A stretch of 64,000 bases of DNA, from contig DASVTR010000013.1 in the NCBI GenBank assembly GCA_036387475.1, positions 372,001 to 436,000 of the forward strand. Reading direction: 5' to 3'. The position numbers were made by a program, and so were the translations under genes. How positions within the stretch are numbered: the first letter of the stretch is position 1; the number at the start of each line of letters is the position of its first letter. This document shows, piece by piece, positions 9,120 to 18,410 of this stretch. This stretch comes from DASVTR01 sp036387475. Its GTDB lineage: Bacteria > Acidobacteriota > Blastocatellia > Pyrinomonadales > Pyrinomonadaceae. Under the pieces are notes generated by a model. The model was not told the origin of the DNA and did not search any database. It worked only from the letters and a program-made list of their open reading frames with translations.

Positions 9120-10124
9120 TCAAGCCGTCTCTGCTCCCGAACGAAGTTGAGAGAGGTCTGCGTCAACCATCATGCGTACAAGGTCGCGGAAAGAGACGCT
9201 CGGCTGCCAATTGAGCATGCGCCGCGCTTTTCGCGCATCGCCGACGACGGCGTTGACTTCCGAAGGGCGCAAATATCGCGCGTCAGTTTCGACAAAGCGC
9301 TGCCAGTCTAAGTCCAGATAGCCAAAGGCTTCGTCCAGAAATTCGCGGACGGTGTGAGACTCGCCCGTTGCAATCACGTAATCGTCCGGCTCAGGTTGTT
9401 GCAACATCAACCATGCCGCTTCCATGTAATCGCGCGCGTAGCCCCAGTCGCGCCTTGCGTCTAGATTGCCGAGGGTCAGTCGTTCCTGCAGCCCAAGCTT
9501 GATGCGTGCTGCGCCGAGCGTGATCTTGCGCGTCACGAAATTCTCACCCCGGCGCGGTGATTCGTGGTTGTAGAGAATGCCGTTGACGGCATACATCTTA
9601 TAAGCCTCGCGGTAATTGTTGGTCATCCAGTAAGCGAAAAGCTTGGAGACGGCGTAGGGCGAGCGCGGGCGAAAGGGAGTCGTTTCATCCTGCGGCGAGA
9701 TTTCGGCGTTGCCGTAGAGCTCGGAAGAAGACGCCTGATAATAACGCGTTCGTGGCATGCCCTCGCGCAGCGCTTCGAGCAAACGCAGCGTGCCGATGGC
9801 GTCAATGTCCGCAGTGTGTTCCGGCATCTCGAAACTAACGCCGACGTGGCTCTGGCCCGCCAGATTGTAAACCTCGTCTGGCTCAACCTCGCGCACGATA
9901 CGATTCAAGGAAATCGAATCGTTCATGTCGCCGTAGAGCAGGTGCAGGCGCGAGGCGTGCGTCTGCGCGTCCTGGCCTTCATGCGTCAGATGGTCAATGC
10001 GCCGCCGCGTAATCGTGCTTGAGCGGCGCACAAGGCCGAAGACCTCGTAGCCCTTGCCTAAAAGTATTTCGGCGAGATACGAGCCGTCCTGCCCTGTGAT
10101 GCCTGTGATAAGAGCGCGTTTCAT
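9120..10124 (-). CDS. gmd: GDP-mannose 4,6-dehydratase
   Basis: A 334-residue extended short-chain dehydrogenase that converts GDP-D-mannose to GDP-4-keto-6-deoxy-D-mannose. The NADP-binding loop ITGITGQDGSYLAE is at about 6-19. R34-R35 with S-S after the second strand are typical of GMD. The active site shows ASSSELYG (131-138) and Y157-AVS-K161. NHESPRRGENFVTRKIT and GNLDARRDWGYARDYMEA are GMD-specific substrate-binding motifs, so the call is firm. The product feeds GDP-rhamnose, GDP-fucose or GDP-perosamine. None of the usual next enzymes (rmd, fcl, per) is found in the visible part of the cluster. Confidence 0.95.
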   Translation of the reverse strand: MKRALITGITGQDGSYLAEILLGKGYEVFGLVRRSSTITRRRIDHLTHEGQDAQTHASRLHLLYGDMNDSISLNRIVREVEPDEVYNLAGQSHVGVSFEMPEHTADIDAIGTLRLLEALREGMPRTRYYQASSSELYGNAEISPQDETTPFRPRSPYAVSKLFAYWMTNNYREAYKMYAVNGILYNHESPRRGENFVTRKITLGAARIKLGLQERLTLGNLDARRDWGYARDYMEAAWLMLQQPEPDDYVIATGESHTVREFLDEAFGYLDLDWQRFVETDARYLRPSEVNAVVGDARKARRMLNWQPSVSFRDLVRMMVDADLSQLRSGAETA

Positions 10125-10166
10125 ACTGACGGAAAGGGAAAACTTCAGCGAGCGTCGAGCGGCTTT

Positions 10167-11621
10167 CTATCTGAAGAAACGTTCGTGATACTTCCTGAAA
10201 CGGATAATGGGAATCATCAGTATTAAAATCAAGCCGATGCGTTGCAGGGTCGCGCCGAGGTATGCGGCCAACTGCGACTCGATGGTCAGAAAATAAGGCA
10301 AGAGCGCCACACCGATGCCTCTCAGCAAGTAGCCCGAATTTTCAGAGAGAAATGTCCATTGCAGCCAATCAAGAAAGATTCCGAGCAGAAACATCAAGAT
10401 GAGCACACCCGGCCACCCGAAGTTGATGTAGCCTTCGGTCAGCGTCCCTGATGCGAACGAACCCATGCCGAGGTCTTCTTCGGCGGTGATGCCGTAGGCC
10501 ACCTGATAAAATTGGTTAGCGTCGTTTGCCGAAGGTTTTTCCGGCCACATGAATCGCGGGATGAAAGCGATGAACATGTAGGAGTAGGTCTGGCCGTATT
10601 GATAAGGCACAACCGAGGGCGTTAATTCGATGACGTTGCCCGTCTGCGTTAACAGTGAAACTCTCGACAGGCTTGTATAAGCGAGGCTTCTGGCGACCTC
10701 ACCCGAAGGATCGTCAAGCGCCTCGCCCCAGCGCTTGAAAGATTCATCGACCCACATGGCGATGCGTTCGACCCTGCCGCCCTTTTCATCGCCAAACCAG
10801 TACTTCTCTCTCATCGCAAATTTCCCGACCTGAAAGAAGAGCACGTAGACGACCATCAAAACAAAAAACGCGACGGGGAATTTCTTGCGCTCGTAGATAT
10901 AAACGGCGGCGGTCGTAATCATCAAAAATCCCATTGCGCCCATCCACCCGGAAGACATACCGATGACAAAGCGCAGCAGGAGGAAGAAGGCGAGCAGGAT
11001 TTTGTCGCCGCGCGTGGCTTGCCCACGCAGGAAATTGCGTAACAGGATGGCGTAGCAAACCATCGGCACGAGCGTCAGAAGGGTCAGCATCCACTGGCTG
11101 AATCCGCCGCCCAGCGCATACAACGCCGTATCCGACAAAGAGCCGAAAGTCCCTACGAGCAGCAGCACGCGAATCCAATCCCAGCGCATCGGGTTGGTCG
11201 GGATGTCCGGGATAATTCGCGGCACAAGTCCACGGCCCGCTCCGGTTCTCATTCCCAGCCAGCACGCAACGACGCCCGATGTCGCCATCACCATCGAGGC
11301 GCTGATGGCTTCTTCGGTGATGTCCAGACCCGCGCTAAAGGACGAAACGCCATGACGGTCTCCCCAAAAGAGCGGCAGAGCGTAATACATCCAGTACATG
11401 CCGGAAACCATCGAGAAGAGCGGGACTTCAGTTTGCTTAAGCTGCCGCCATCTACGAAATGAAATCCAGGGCATCAAAATGAGGACGAAGCCTGCGACAG
11501 CTTCAAGGATAGAAACATTATTCGGGCTGGTCAGCCAGAGAAAGCCTGTGACAAGTATCGGCGGCAGAAGATAAACGGTCGGATTAGGCAGCCGTTGCTT
11601 GAATGTCATCGAACTATTCAT
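10167..11621 (-). CDS. Wzy-like O-antigen/polysaccharide polymerase
   Basis: A 484-residue integral membrane protein with about eleven to twelve hydrophobic segments. A large extracytoplasmic loop (about 270-375) carries charged patches and IPRFMWPEKPSANDANQFY, followed by GSFASGTLTEGYINFGWPG. A W-P-E-K-P motif followed by E-x-Y-x-N-F-G-x-x-G is typical of O-antigen polymerase (Wzy)-like proteins, which join lipid-linked repeat units in the periplasm. No Wzx flippase was found in the window, although the polymerase sits among glycosyltransferase genes. Low overall conservation of this family limits certainty. An O-antigen ligase is the main alternative. Confidence 0.7.
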   Translation of the reverse strand: MNSSMTFKQRLPNPTVYLLPPILVTGFLWLTSPNNVSILEAVAGFVLILMPWISFRRWRQLKQTEVPLFSMVSGMYWMYYALPLFWGDRHGVSSFSAGLDITEEAISASMVMATSGVVACWLGMRTGAGRGLVPRIIPDIPTNPMRWDWIRVLLLVGTFGSLSDTALYALGGGFSQWMLTLLTLVPMVCYAILLRNFLRGQATRGDKILLAFFLLLRFVIGMSSGWMGAMGFLMITTAAVYIYERKKFPVAFFVLMVVYVLFFQVGKFAMREKYWFGDEKGGRVERIAMWVDESFKRWGEALDDPSGEVARSLAYTSLSRVSLLTQTGNVIELTPSVVPYQYGQTYSYMFIAFIPRFMWPEKPSANDANQFYQVAYGITAEEDLGMGSFASGTLTEGYINFGWPGVLILMFLLGIFLDWLQWTFLSENSGYLLRGIGVALLPYFLTIESQLAAYLGATLQRIGLILILMIPIIRFRKYHERFFR

Positions 11622-11644
11622 AAAACTTAAATGCTTTAAATCTA

Positions 11645-12898
11645 CTAGCCCTTCTTTACGTCTATAGTCCGTTCTTCGTGCCTGTAATCAGGCTGGCGGT
11701 TGTTCTCAATCAATGCTTCGCCGCGCGTTGCGGCTTCGGCGCGGGTGAAGATGGCTTCCACCTGTTGGGCCATTCTGTCCTGTGTGAATTGCTCAAGAGC
11801 GTGCTGGCGCGCGGCGTCGCCCATCCTTCGCCTTAAAGCTTTGTCTTCAATTAAGGCTCGCAGCTTTTCAGCTAACTGCTGCGGGGCTTCCGCGTCAACC
11901 AGATAACCCGTTAAGCCATCCTGCACAATCTCCGGCAATGCTCCCTTTCGAGTAGCCACGACGGGAAGGCCGAAGTGCGCGGCCTCTGCTGCCACCATCC
12001 CGAAAGCCTCCGGCACACGGCTCGGCACGACGCAAATATCCATCTCCGTGTAAATGTCCTGCGGATTATCAACGAAGCCCGCCTGTCTGACATTCGCCGT
12101 CAGTTCGTAGCGTTCGATTCTCTCCTTGAGTTTGCTGACGTATTCAGCCTCGCCCTTGCCGTAGATAGTGCAGACGAACGAAAGGCCCGCTGTTCTTAAT
12201 TCCCTCAGCGCTTCTATGAAATCGTCGTGCCCTTTCCACTCGCCGATCTGGCCGACGATGCCGAGCCTCGCCGGGCGCGGCGACCCGTTACGGCTCTCCA
12301 TTGCCTCGGATGATAATGCCGCTTGCTCTTTAAGCGGCGCATCAATCACCACTCCATTATAAACGAAGCAAACTTTTTCCGGCGGAATTCCAAGCTGCAA
12401 GAGATTTTCGGCGATGTAGCGCGAGACCCCTATAAACGCGCGCAACCGTCGGCTCAGAAACTTCGATAGCTTACGATAGAAATTGCTCGCAGGGAAACCA
12501 TCATGCACGTGAAAAAAAGTGTTTCTTGAACTGAGCAGCGGCCAGAGCAAAAAGATATGATGAAAGTTGGTCTGCATGACGACATCCGGCTCGAACTCAC
12601 GCAGGTAACGGCGAAAGCCGAACCAGAGGCGCGGCACTCGCCGCAGTTGATCGAGCGTCATCCAGACGGCAGACCAGTTGAGCGTCTTCGAGATAAAACC
12701 GAGCGGCAAACTGATGTGCGGAATGCCAGCCGCCGCGAGCCTCAACGCTAGTTTGCCATCGCCCCACGTAGAAGCAACGCAACGCACGTCATGGCCGCGC
12801 CGTCGTAAGCCTTCGACCAGATTGAGCGTCGCAATCTCTCGGCCCGACACAATCCCTGCGCCGCAGATGAACAGGATTTTCATGGGCGACGGCTTCAT
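11645..12898 (-). CDS. Glycosyltransferase family 4 (paralogue 1)
   Basis: A 417-residue GT-B retaining glycosyltransferase. The N-terminal acceptor domain starts MKILFICGAGIVSGREIATL, with a glycine-rich loop; the C-terminal GT1/GT4 domain has LGIVGQIGEWKGHDDFIEAL and the E-x7-E motif PEAFGMVAAE, followed by GLPVVATRKGALPEIV. It is a clear paralogue of the next gene upstream (12915-14093). The two share gene order, length and most motifs, so a tandem duplication is likely. After residue 385 the sequence is a short polar tail unlike its paralogue. An internal ATG five codons in (12883) matches the paralogue start and is a possible alternative. Confidence 0.9.
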   Translation of the reverse strand: MKPSPMKILFICGAGIVSGREIATLNLVEGLRRRGHDVRCVASTWGDGKLALRLAAAGIPHISLPLGFISKTLNWSAVWMTLDQLRRVPRLWFGFRRYLREFEPDVVMQTNFHHIFLLWPLLSSRNTFFHVHDGFPASNFYRKLSKFLSRRLRAFIGVSRYIAENLLQLGIPPEKVCFVYNGVVIDAPLKEQAALSSEAMESRNGSPRPARLGIVGQIGEWKGHDDFIEALRELRTAGLSFVCTIYGKGEAEYVSKLKERIERYELTANVRQAGFVDNPQDIYTEMDICVVPSRVPEAFGMVAAEAAHFGLPVVATRKGALPEIVQDGLTGYLVDAEAPQQLAEKLRALIEDKALRRRMGDAARQHALEQFTQDRMAQQVEAIFTRAEAATRGEALIENNRQPDYRHEERTIDVKKG

Positions 12899-12914
12899 GC
12901 TTTGATTGCTGCTC

Positions 12915-14093
12915 TCAATTATTCGCTTTCAGGCCGATTGTTTTCATAAAAACAGCCTCCATCTGCTCGGCCATTCGCTCGCGCGTCAGATACGTTGCGC
13001 CGTAAGACTGAGCCTCGCGCGACATCTGCTGCCGCAACTCTATATCTTGAATCAGTAGTTTCAATTTCTCCGCGAGTTGCGCTGGCGATTCAGCATCAAC
13101 GAGGTAGCCCGTCCGTCCGTCCTGCACTATCTCCGGCAAACCGCCGCGCCGCGTGGCGACGATGGGGACGCCGAAATGAGCAGTTTCGATGGCGACCGTC
13201 GGGCAAGGGTCCTGGCTGCGGCTGGGGACGACGCAGATGTCTATTTTAGAAAAAATCTCGCGCGGAGTTTTCAAGGGGGCGACCCAGCGCACCTGCTCAG
13301 TCAATTGATAGCCCTCTATCTTCTCCTTTAGCGCCGCGATGTATGCAGGATGGCCTTCACCTATAATCATCGCCGAGAATGAAAGGTCTGCTTTTTTCAG
13401 TCCCTTGAGCGATTCGACGAAATCATCGTGGCCCTTCCATTCGCCTATCTGCCCGACAATTCCTATCTTGACGGGCGCGCCGTTTCCGTTTGACTTATTT
13501 GACAACTCCGCACGCGAACGCGAAGGATTGCCGTTCTCCACGCCGCTCTCCGGCGTCACCCCGTTCAAAACGGAGAAGACCTTTTCCGGCGCGATGCCTA
13601 GATTAATGATTGACTGTTCGATGTAGCGCGAGACGCCGATGAAAGCACGCAGGCGCATGCTCAACAGACGAAACAGGCGGCGGTAAAATTTGGTCTGAGC
13701 AAACGGGTCGTGAACGTGAAAGAAAGTGTTGCGCGGATTCAGCAAAGGCCAGACGTGAAAGACGTGATGGAGCGTCGAATGAACAACCACGTCCGGCTGA
13801 AATTCTTTCAAATAGCGGCGGTAGCCGAGCCATAGCCCCGGCGTCTGACAGAGCGTTTCAAAGGTCATGCCGAGCGCCCTGCGCGTCATAGTTTTCGAGA
13901 TGAATCCGAGCGGCAAACGAACAAACGGAATCGAGCTGCCTTGCAACTTTTCTGCATACTTGCCGTCGCTGCTCCAAATGCTGATGGCGCAGCGCACGTC
14001 ATGACCGCGCTCGCGCAAGCCTTCGGCCAGAGAGAGCGTGATGATCTCTTTGCCGTAAACCAGACCTGCGCCGCAGACGAATAGAATCTTCAC
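12915..14093 (-). CDS. Glycosyltransferase family 4 (paralogue 2)
   Basis: A 392-residue GT-B glycosyltransferase, tandem paralogue of the neighbouring gene: MKILFVCGAGLVYGKEIITL at the start, IGIVGQIGEWKGHDDFVESL at the C-domain entry and GVPIVATRRGGLPEIVQDG near the end. The motif that normally reads E-x7-E is here D-P-C-P-T-V-A-I-E, so the first glutamate is replaced by aspartate while the paralogue keeps glutamate. The change may alter donor binding or rate. The 3' end lies 16 bases before the next start, consistent with an operon. Confidence 0.9.
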   Translation of the reverse strand: MKILFVCGAGLVYGKEIITLSLAEGLRERGHDVRCAISIWSSDGKYAEKLQGSSIPFVRLPLGFISKTMTRRALGMTFETLCQTPGLWLGYRRYLKEFQPDVVVHSTLHHVFHVWPLLNPRNTFFHVHDPFAQTKFYRRLFRLLSMRLRAFIGVSRYIEQSIINLGIAPEKVFSVLNGVTPESGVENGNPSRSRAELSNKSNGNGAPVKIGIVGQIGEWKGHDDFVESLKGLKKADLSFSAMIIGEGHPAYIAALKEKIEGYQLTEQVRWVAPLKTPREIFSKIDICVVPSRSQDPCPTVAIETAHFGVPIVATRRGGLPEIVQDGRTGYLVDAESPAQLAEKLKLLIQDIELRQQMSREAQSYGATYLTRERMAEQMEAVFMKTIGLKANN

Positions 14094-14105
14094 AATTTCT
14101 AAAAA

Positions 14106-14837
14106 CTAGAGACGCACTCCACAAAATGTGAAGTGGCGTCCGAAGGGACGAAAGAGGCGTTTCAGGAGCGGTCGCCGAAAGTCCGGCGTAACCAGCTTCA
14201 TCGGGTCTGTACGCGGCAGCAGCAGCCATTGATAATGATTGCTCTCCATGCTCGAAATTTTTAGCCCCGCACGCTCAAGCATTTTTTTGACACGCCAGAA
14301 GAGGAAAAAATTCTCGTGCGGCTGAACGCCGGAGCCTGAATCAAAGGGCACACGAAGCGTCCAGGTCTTCAGCCATTGCAGAATCATTCCGTTAAAATAA
14401 TTCTCCGTCGTCAGGATAAACTGCCCGCCCGGCCTGAGGACTCTGCGCATCTCCTGGGCCATACGTTCCGGGCGCGGAACGTGCTCCAGACACTCGCACG
14501 AGATAATGTAATCAAAGCTTGCGTCCGCAAAGCTCAAAGCTTCCGCGTCTTCAACCCTGAACTGGCTGGCGCTGCCGCTCGCGTTGGCCCTCTCGCGCGC
14601 TGTCGCAATGGCCGTCTCCGAAAAATCAACGCCCGTTACTTCTGCTGTTGGATATTGACCGGCCAGCCAGATAGAGAAATCTCCGCGCCCACAGCCTATC
14701 TCCAAAACCTGCAGTCCATTCAAATCCGGCAGCAGCCGCGCGACCGTCACATACCAAGGCATCTGCAACATGTCGTGCGTGGCCTCACTTTCGGCCAGTC
14801 GCTCATGCCACGCGTTATACTGTTCGACCTTATCCAT
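14106..14837 (-). CDS. Class I SAM-dependent methyltransferase
   Basis: Methyltransferase of about 243 residues with a Methyltransf_11-type core. Motif I is VLEIGCGRGDFSIWLA near residue 50, the acidic loop is VTGVDFSE, then SFDYIISCECLEHVPRPERM and MRRVLRPGGQFILTTENYF. The C-terminal third is basic and aromatic and may recognise the acceptor. The start is uncertain: the ATG at 14837 (MDKVEQYNAW) overlaps the stop of the upstream GT4 gene by 8 bases, while an ATG at 14864 would add nine residues and increase the overlap. Coupled translation with the GT4 gene is likely. The substrate is probably a sugar of the exported glycan. Confidence 0.87.
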   Translation of the reverse strand: MDKVEQYNAWHERLAESEATHDMLQMPWYVTVARLLPDLNGLQVLEIGCGRGDFSIWLAGQYPTAEVTGVDFSETAIATARERANASGSASQFRVEDAEALSFADASFDYIISCECLEHVPRPERMAQEMRRVLRPGGQFILTTENYFNGMILQWLKTWTLRVPFDSGSGVQPHENFFLFWRVKKMLERAGLKISSMESNHYQWLLLPRTDPMKLVTPDFRRPLLKRLFRPFGRHFTFCGVRL

Positions 14838-16086
14838 GCTGCTGGCCGTTTCTGCTGCGCACATTCATCGTTTGGTAAAGCCGCCGCACTGTGTTCACCG
14901 AAACGGAAAGGTCGTACTTATCCACCTGCTCGCGCCAGACGGCGGGCGGCGGAGCGTCCTTTAGGAGCGCTAAAACAGCATTGGCGATGGCTTCATGTTG
15001 GCCCAACGGAAAACGAAACGCCGGGTTGATCGGCGCTATCAAGTCTTCGCCGCAGCCGCAGGCATCGCTGACGATGCAGGGCAGGCCGCTCGCCATCGCT
15101 TCGTTGACCACCAGCCCCCAGGTTTCCTGATGGTCGCTCGGCAGCACAAGGCAATCGGCGGCGACGTAAGCCTTTGAGATTTCCGTCTGATTCAGGAAGC
15201 CTGTGAACGATGCGACCGCGCGCTCGCCGTCGTTGCCGTTAGCCCACTCGCTTGCATCTTGAGAAGCTTTCGCGTCCGCATCGAAAACAACACGGCAGGC
15301 TGCGCGCAGTTCTTCGCCCAACTCCCCACTCCCGACAAAGAGTAAGTGCAGAGGCCGCCCCAAATTCCGCAGGCGAGCATCCAACGCTGCGGCGATTAAA
15401 TCCGACGGGCGCTTTTTCGGAATAAATTTTCCGGCGAAGAGCAGGCACAGCGCGTTCTCCGGTATTCGCCACTCGCGACGGATGGCGGCGCGTTGTTTCA
15501 TTAGTTCGGACGCCTGTCGCGCAAAGCGTTCGTTGTCCACACAGTAGGGCGCTGGATGAAGCTGTTCGTCGCGCACGCCGTAGCTCTCGTAGAGGCGACG
15601 ATTGGCCTGCCCTATGTAGAGAAAGTCGCGTACGCGTTTAAAGAGCCGTCCGTGCATAATTCGCCGCGCCTGTTTTTTCCAGACGGGGACGGGTTGCAGG
15701 TCGTTGCTCTCTCCGCGCAGCCAGACGGGAACGCGCGCCGCGTGAGCTTGCCACACGGCCTGCCAGTAAGCGCGCACCTGCCAGCCCTGAATCCAGAGCG
15801 CTGACACACGCTTTTCTTTCATCAGTTGGCCCAGCGGTTCTTCAAGCCGTACCTGATTGAAGCGCGCGACGTTGGCATCAGCGTTCGTCTTTAAAAAGCG
15901 AGATGGATAACCGTCAAGCGTGTCTAAATCCCACGAGAATGATTTGCCGAACTGCACATCGTAACTTGGCCGTATGCCGTGATCGCTGAAATACCAGACT
16001 TCAAACGGAACTGCTCCTTCTCTTGCCAGAGCCTGCCAGAGCGGGACTTGATATTGAATCGGATGCGTCGTCAGGATAGCCAGCAT
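14830..16086 (-). CDS. Glycosyltransferase family 4
   Basis: A 418-residue GT-B glycosyltransferase. N-terminal domain MLAILTTHPIQYQVPLWQAL, with the H-P-I-Q-Y motif common in this subfamily. The C-terminal domain has LCLLFAGKFIPKKRPSDLI, with the K-K-R-P donor-phosphate region, and the E-x7-E motif ETWGLVVNEAMASGLPCIV. Start and upstream stop overlap by one base as TGATG (16084-16088), so translation is probably coupled to the upstream GT4 gene. A TTG at 16089 would add one residue. Cytoplasmic, membrane-peripheral; donor unknown. Confidence 0.9.
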   Translation of the reverse strand: MLAILTTHPIQYQVPLWQALAREGAVPFEVWYFSDHGIRPSYDVQFGKSFSWDLDTLDGYPSRFLKTNADANVARFNQVRLEEPLGQLMKEKRVSALWIQGWQVRAYWQAVWQAHAARVPVWLRGESNDLQPVPVWKKQARRIMHGRLFKRVRDFLYIGQANRRLYESYGVRDEQLHPAPYCVDNERFARQASELMKQRAAIRREWRIPENALCLLFAGKFIPKKRPSDLIAAALDARLRNLGRPLHLLFVGSGELGEELRAACRVVFDADAKASQDASEWANGNDGERAVASFTGFLNQTEISKAYVAADCLVLPSDHQETWGLVVNEAMASGLPCIVSDACGCGEDLIAPINPAFRFPLGQHEAIANAVLALLKDAPPPAVWREQVDKYDLSVSVNTVRRLYQTMNVRSRNGQQHG

Positions 16087-17336
16087 CAAGTATTGTCTCG
16101 CAGGATTTGCTGCCAGCGGTCACCGTAAGCTTCCCAGGAGAAACGCTCAGCGCAGCGGCGCGCGGCCCTTCCCATTCGCTCAAGCTTGTCCGGCTCTTGC
16201 GCCAGCGCTTGCATCGCAGCGCACAGCGCGTCCAGATCGCCCGTCGGAATCAAGTGGCCTTCAACTCCGTCCTGAATCAAATCAGGCCCGGCAGTCGCGT
16301 CGGTCGTGATGACGGGCATCCCGCTGGCTAAGGCTTCGAGCAGCACCAGGCCGAAGCCTTCGCAATAGCTGGGAAACGCCAACACGTCGCACTGCCTTAA
16401 CAGGTCAGGCAAATCCTGCCGGTGAACTTTACCCATGACCTTGAGTCCCGGCAGTTCGGGAATCAAAGCACGAGCGCTCTCTGTCAGTGAGCCAACCAGC
16501 CAGAGTTCTGCGTCCTTCAGAGCCAGCTTGCGCCACGCTTCCAAAATCAGCGGGACGCCTTTGCGCGCAGAAATCAGACCCAAAAAGAGAAAACGAACGG
16601 AACGCTTGCGCGGCGTTGATGACTCCGGCGGATGAAACGTCTGTAAATCCACTCCGTAAGGATTGATGATAATTTTATCGGCGTCGATTCCGTGGGCCAT
16701 CAAAGTCTTTTTCGTAAAAGAACTGGCGGCGACTATCCTTGTCGCCAGTTGATACTCCTGATGCTCGCAGGCCAGGACTTGTGGTAAACGCTCTTCGATA
16801 GTCTCCCCCCAATCCGGAAAACGCTCAGCGACCCCGCGCATAATCTTTTGATTAGCGAGTGGATGCGAGATGCTTTGATCCAGAAAGAAAGGCTTGTCCA
16901 GTTTCCCGGCCCTCTCCGCCAACAGCCATGAAGCAGTGTCGAAGCCGATTAAGGCGGAAGATTTGCGCAAAGACGCATCCGGTATCTTTTCCTGAAAGAT
17001 ACGGTTTCGCTCATGGAAAACCTTCTGCGGCGAGCCGCCCTGATTAATACGCTTGAGAGCTTTCCACTCAATCGCGGGCGTCGAGCGAAGATGCCGCGCG
17101 CCAATGCCCGTCAGGATTCGATTGGCAATCTTCTTGCGCCACCTCGCGGGCAAGTAATCCTGTAGAGCCTGCGTGTACCAGTTGTCTGCGGAGAGCGCAA
17201 ACCCCGTCCAGAATTCGTAGAGCGAATCCTGACGGACAAGCTGTTTTGCCAGTTGATGCGCGTATTGCAGCCCCGGATTTGTCAGGAGAATTTTCTGAGA
17301 CACGAATGCGAGTTCCACCGCTGCGATAATTTTCAA
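16086..17336 (-). CDS. Glycosyltransferase family 4
   Basis: A 416-residue GT-B glycosyltransferase. The C-terminal donor domain is unmistakable: SVRFLFLGLISARKGVPLIL, AFPSYCEGFGLVLLEALASG with E-x7-E, and GMPVITTDATAGPDLIQDG. The N-terminal domain is typical of GT4 enzymes with a loosely conserved acceptor side (LLTNPGLQYAHQLAKQL). It appears to start at a TTG (17336) with no strong ribosome-binding site; a GTG six codons later is the alternative. It overlaps the next gene by one base (TGATG). Not paralogous at high identity to the GT4 pair at 11645-14093. Confidence 0.88.
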   Translation of the reverse strand: MKIIAAVELAFVSQKILLTNPGLQYAHQLAKQLVRQDSLYEFWTGFALSADNWYTQALQDYLPARWRKKIANRILTGIGARHLRSTPAIEWKALKRINQGGSPQKVFHERNRIFQEKIPDASLRKSSALIGFDTASWLLAERAGKLDKPFFLDQSISHPLANQKIMRGVAERFPDWGETIEERLPQVLACEHQEYQLATRIVAASSFTKKTLMAHGIDADKIIINPYGVDLQTFHPPESSTPRKRSVRFLFLGLISARKGVPLILEAWRKLALKDAELWLVGSLTESARALIPELPGLKVMGKVHRQDLPDLLRQCDVLAFPSYCEGFGLVLLEALASGMPVITTDATAGPDLIQDGVEGHLIPTGDLDALCAAMQALAQEPDKLERMGRAARRCAERFSWEAYGDRWQQILRDNT

Positions 17337-17363
17337 GCGACTAGAGGTTGCGTGTTTGCACGA

Positions 17364-18365
17364 CTAAAGTTTGCGCGCTTCTTCTTCAAGCAGCACGGGA
17401 ATCCCTTCCCGAATCGGGAAAGCAAGGCCCGCCTGCTCGCTGATTAGCTCGTTCTTGTCGCTTGCCAGCGACAAATCTCCGCCCGTGATTGGACAACAAA
17501 GCAAGTCAAGCAATAGCAGATTATCGTTGTCAGCGGCCTGACGATGCTGCTGTCGAAAAGAGTTGATTAGTTCAGCGGCGCTGCTGTCGTTGTCGCTGCG
17601 TTCCCTTTTCTCTGCCCTCACGTAAACGCTATCGGAAACCCATTTGAGCGGCGGAAAAATCCGAGATGCTTTCGCCAGCATCATCGAGGTCAGAATCAAC
17701 GTCTTGTATTTGGCGGCAACGTATTTGAGATCGATGGGCTGAATGCCGATGCTGAAATAACAGTGACTCCAATACTTAAAATTTCCGAACAGAGAGGAGA
17801 GCATTTCTTTGAGTTCTCTGATCGTGTAGTAGCGCACGCACCACGAATCGTAGTCGTCTTCGTTTTCACGGCTGCGAAGTTGAACCAATTTGTTCCAGAT
17901 TCCGTGCCGTGTGGGAAATTCCAGCGCGCAGAAGCCACCCGGCCTGAGAATTCTGTGAATGTCACGGACGCAACTGTAAGCGCGTTTGCGGTGCGTGTGC
18001 TGTATGACGCTGTATGACCACACGGCATCGAAGACGCCCGACTTGAAGGGTAATCGTTTGAGGTCGGCGACGACGAAATATCCTTTCAGGTTAAAGTCGC
18101 TCAAGACTTGCCGTGCGGCCAAGACGGCTTCGAGCTTAATATCCATTCCGATTGGGATGTAGCCGAGCCTTGCTCCGCTCACGACCCAGCGCCCCCAACC
18201 GCAGCCAATGTCAAGCAGCAATCCGTCGTTTGTCGAAGGCTCTACGGGAAGGCTCGGAATCGGATAGGAAGCGAGCTTACCAATGCGCTCGACGTACATC
18301 CGCCCATTCGTTCCGGCAATCATCCTCTGCACGTATGGATGGATTGCCACCACTTCATTCTTCAT
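17364..18365 (-). CDS. SAM methyltransferase with C-terminal Trm112-like domain
   Basis: A 333-residue protein. Residues about 45-165 form a class I methyltransferase (LLLDIGCGWGRWVVSGA, GVFDAVWSYSVIQHTHRKRA, ILRPGGFCALEFPT). After a linker, residues about 280-333 form a Trm112p/YcaR-like domain (LLDLLCCPITGGDLSLA, then GLAFPIREGIPVLLEEEA). Trm112 normally works as a separate zinc-binding activator of methyltransferases; here only the C-C-P-I-T part of the metal site is visible, as in many bacterial YcaR-like proteins. The fusion probably stabilises or activates the catalytic domain in cis. Likely glycan methylation. ATG start at 18365. Confidence 0.82.
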   Translation of the reverse strand: MKNEVVAIHPYVQRMIAGTNGRMYVERIGKLASYPIPSLPVEPSTNDGLLLDIGCGWGRWVVSGARLGYIPIGMDIKLEAVLAARQVLSDFNLKGYFVVADLKRLPFKSGVFDAVWSYSVIQHTHRKRAYSCVRDIHRILRPGGFCALEFPTRHGIWNKLVQLRSRENEDDYDSWCVRYYTIRELKEMLSSLFGNFKYWSHCYFSIGIQPIDLKYVAAKYKTLILTSMMLAKASRIFPPLKWVSDSVYVRAEKRERSDNDSSAAELINSFRQQHRQAADNDNLLLLDLLCCPITGGDLSLASDKNELISEQAGLAFPIREGIPVLLEEEARKL

Positions 18366-18410
18366 TAACTTTAAAAGCTATTACAAAGCACAGGTAAAGT
18401 TTGACTCAAC

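Noticed and set aside
14376..15029. 217-codon open frame on the plus strand
   Set aside because: Antisense to the methyltransferase and GT4 genes, no domain.
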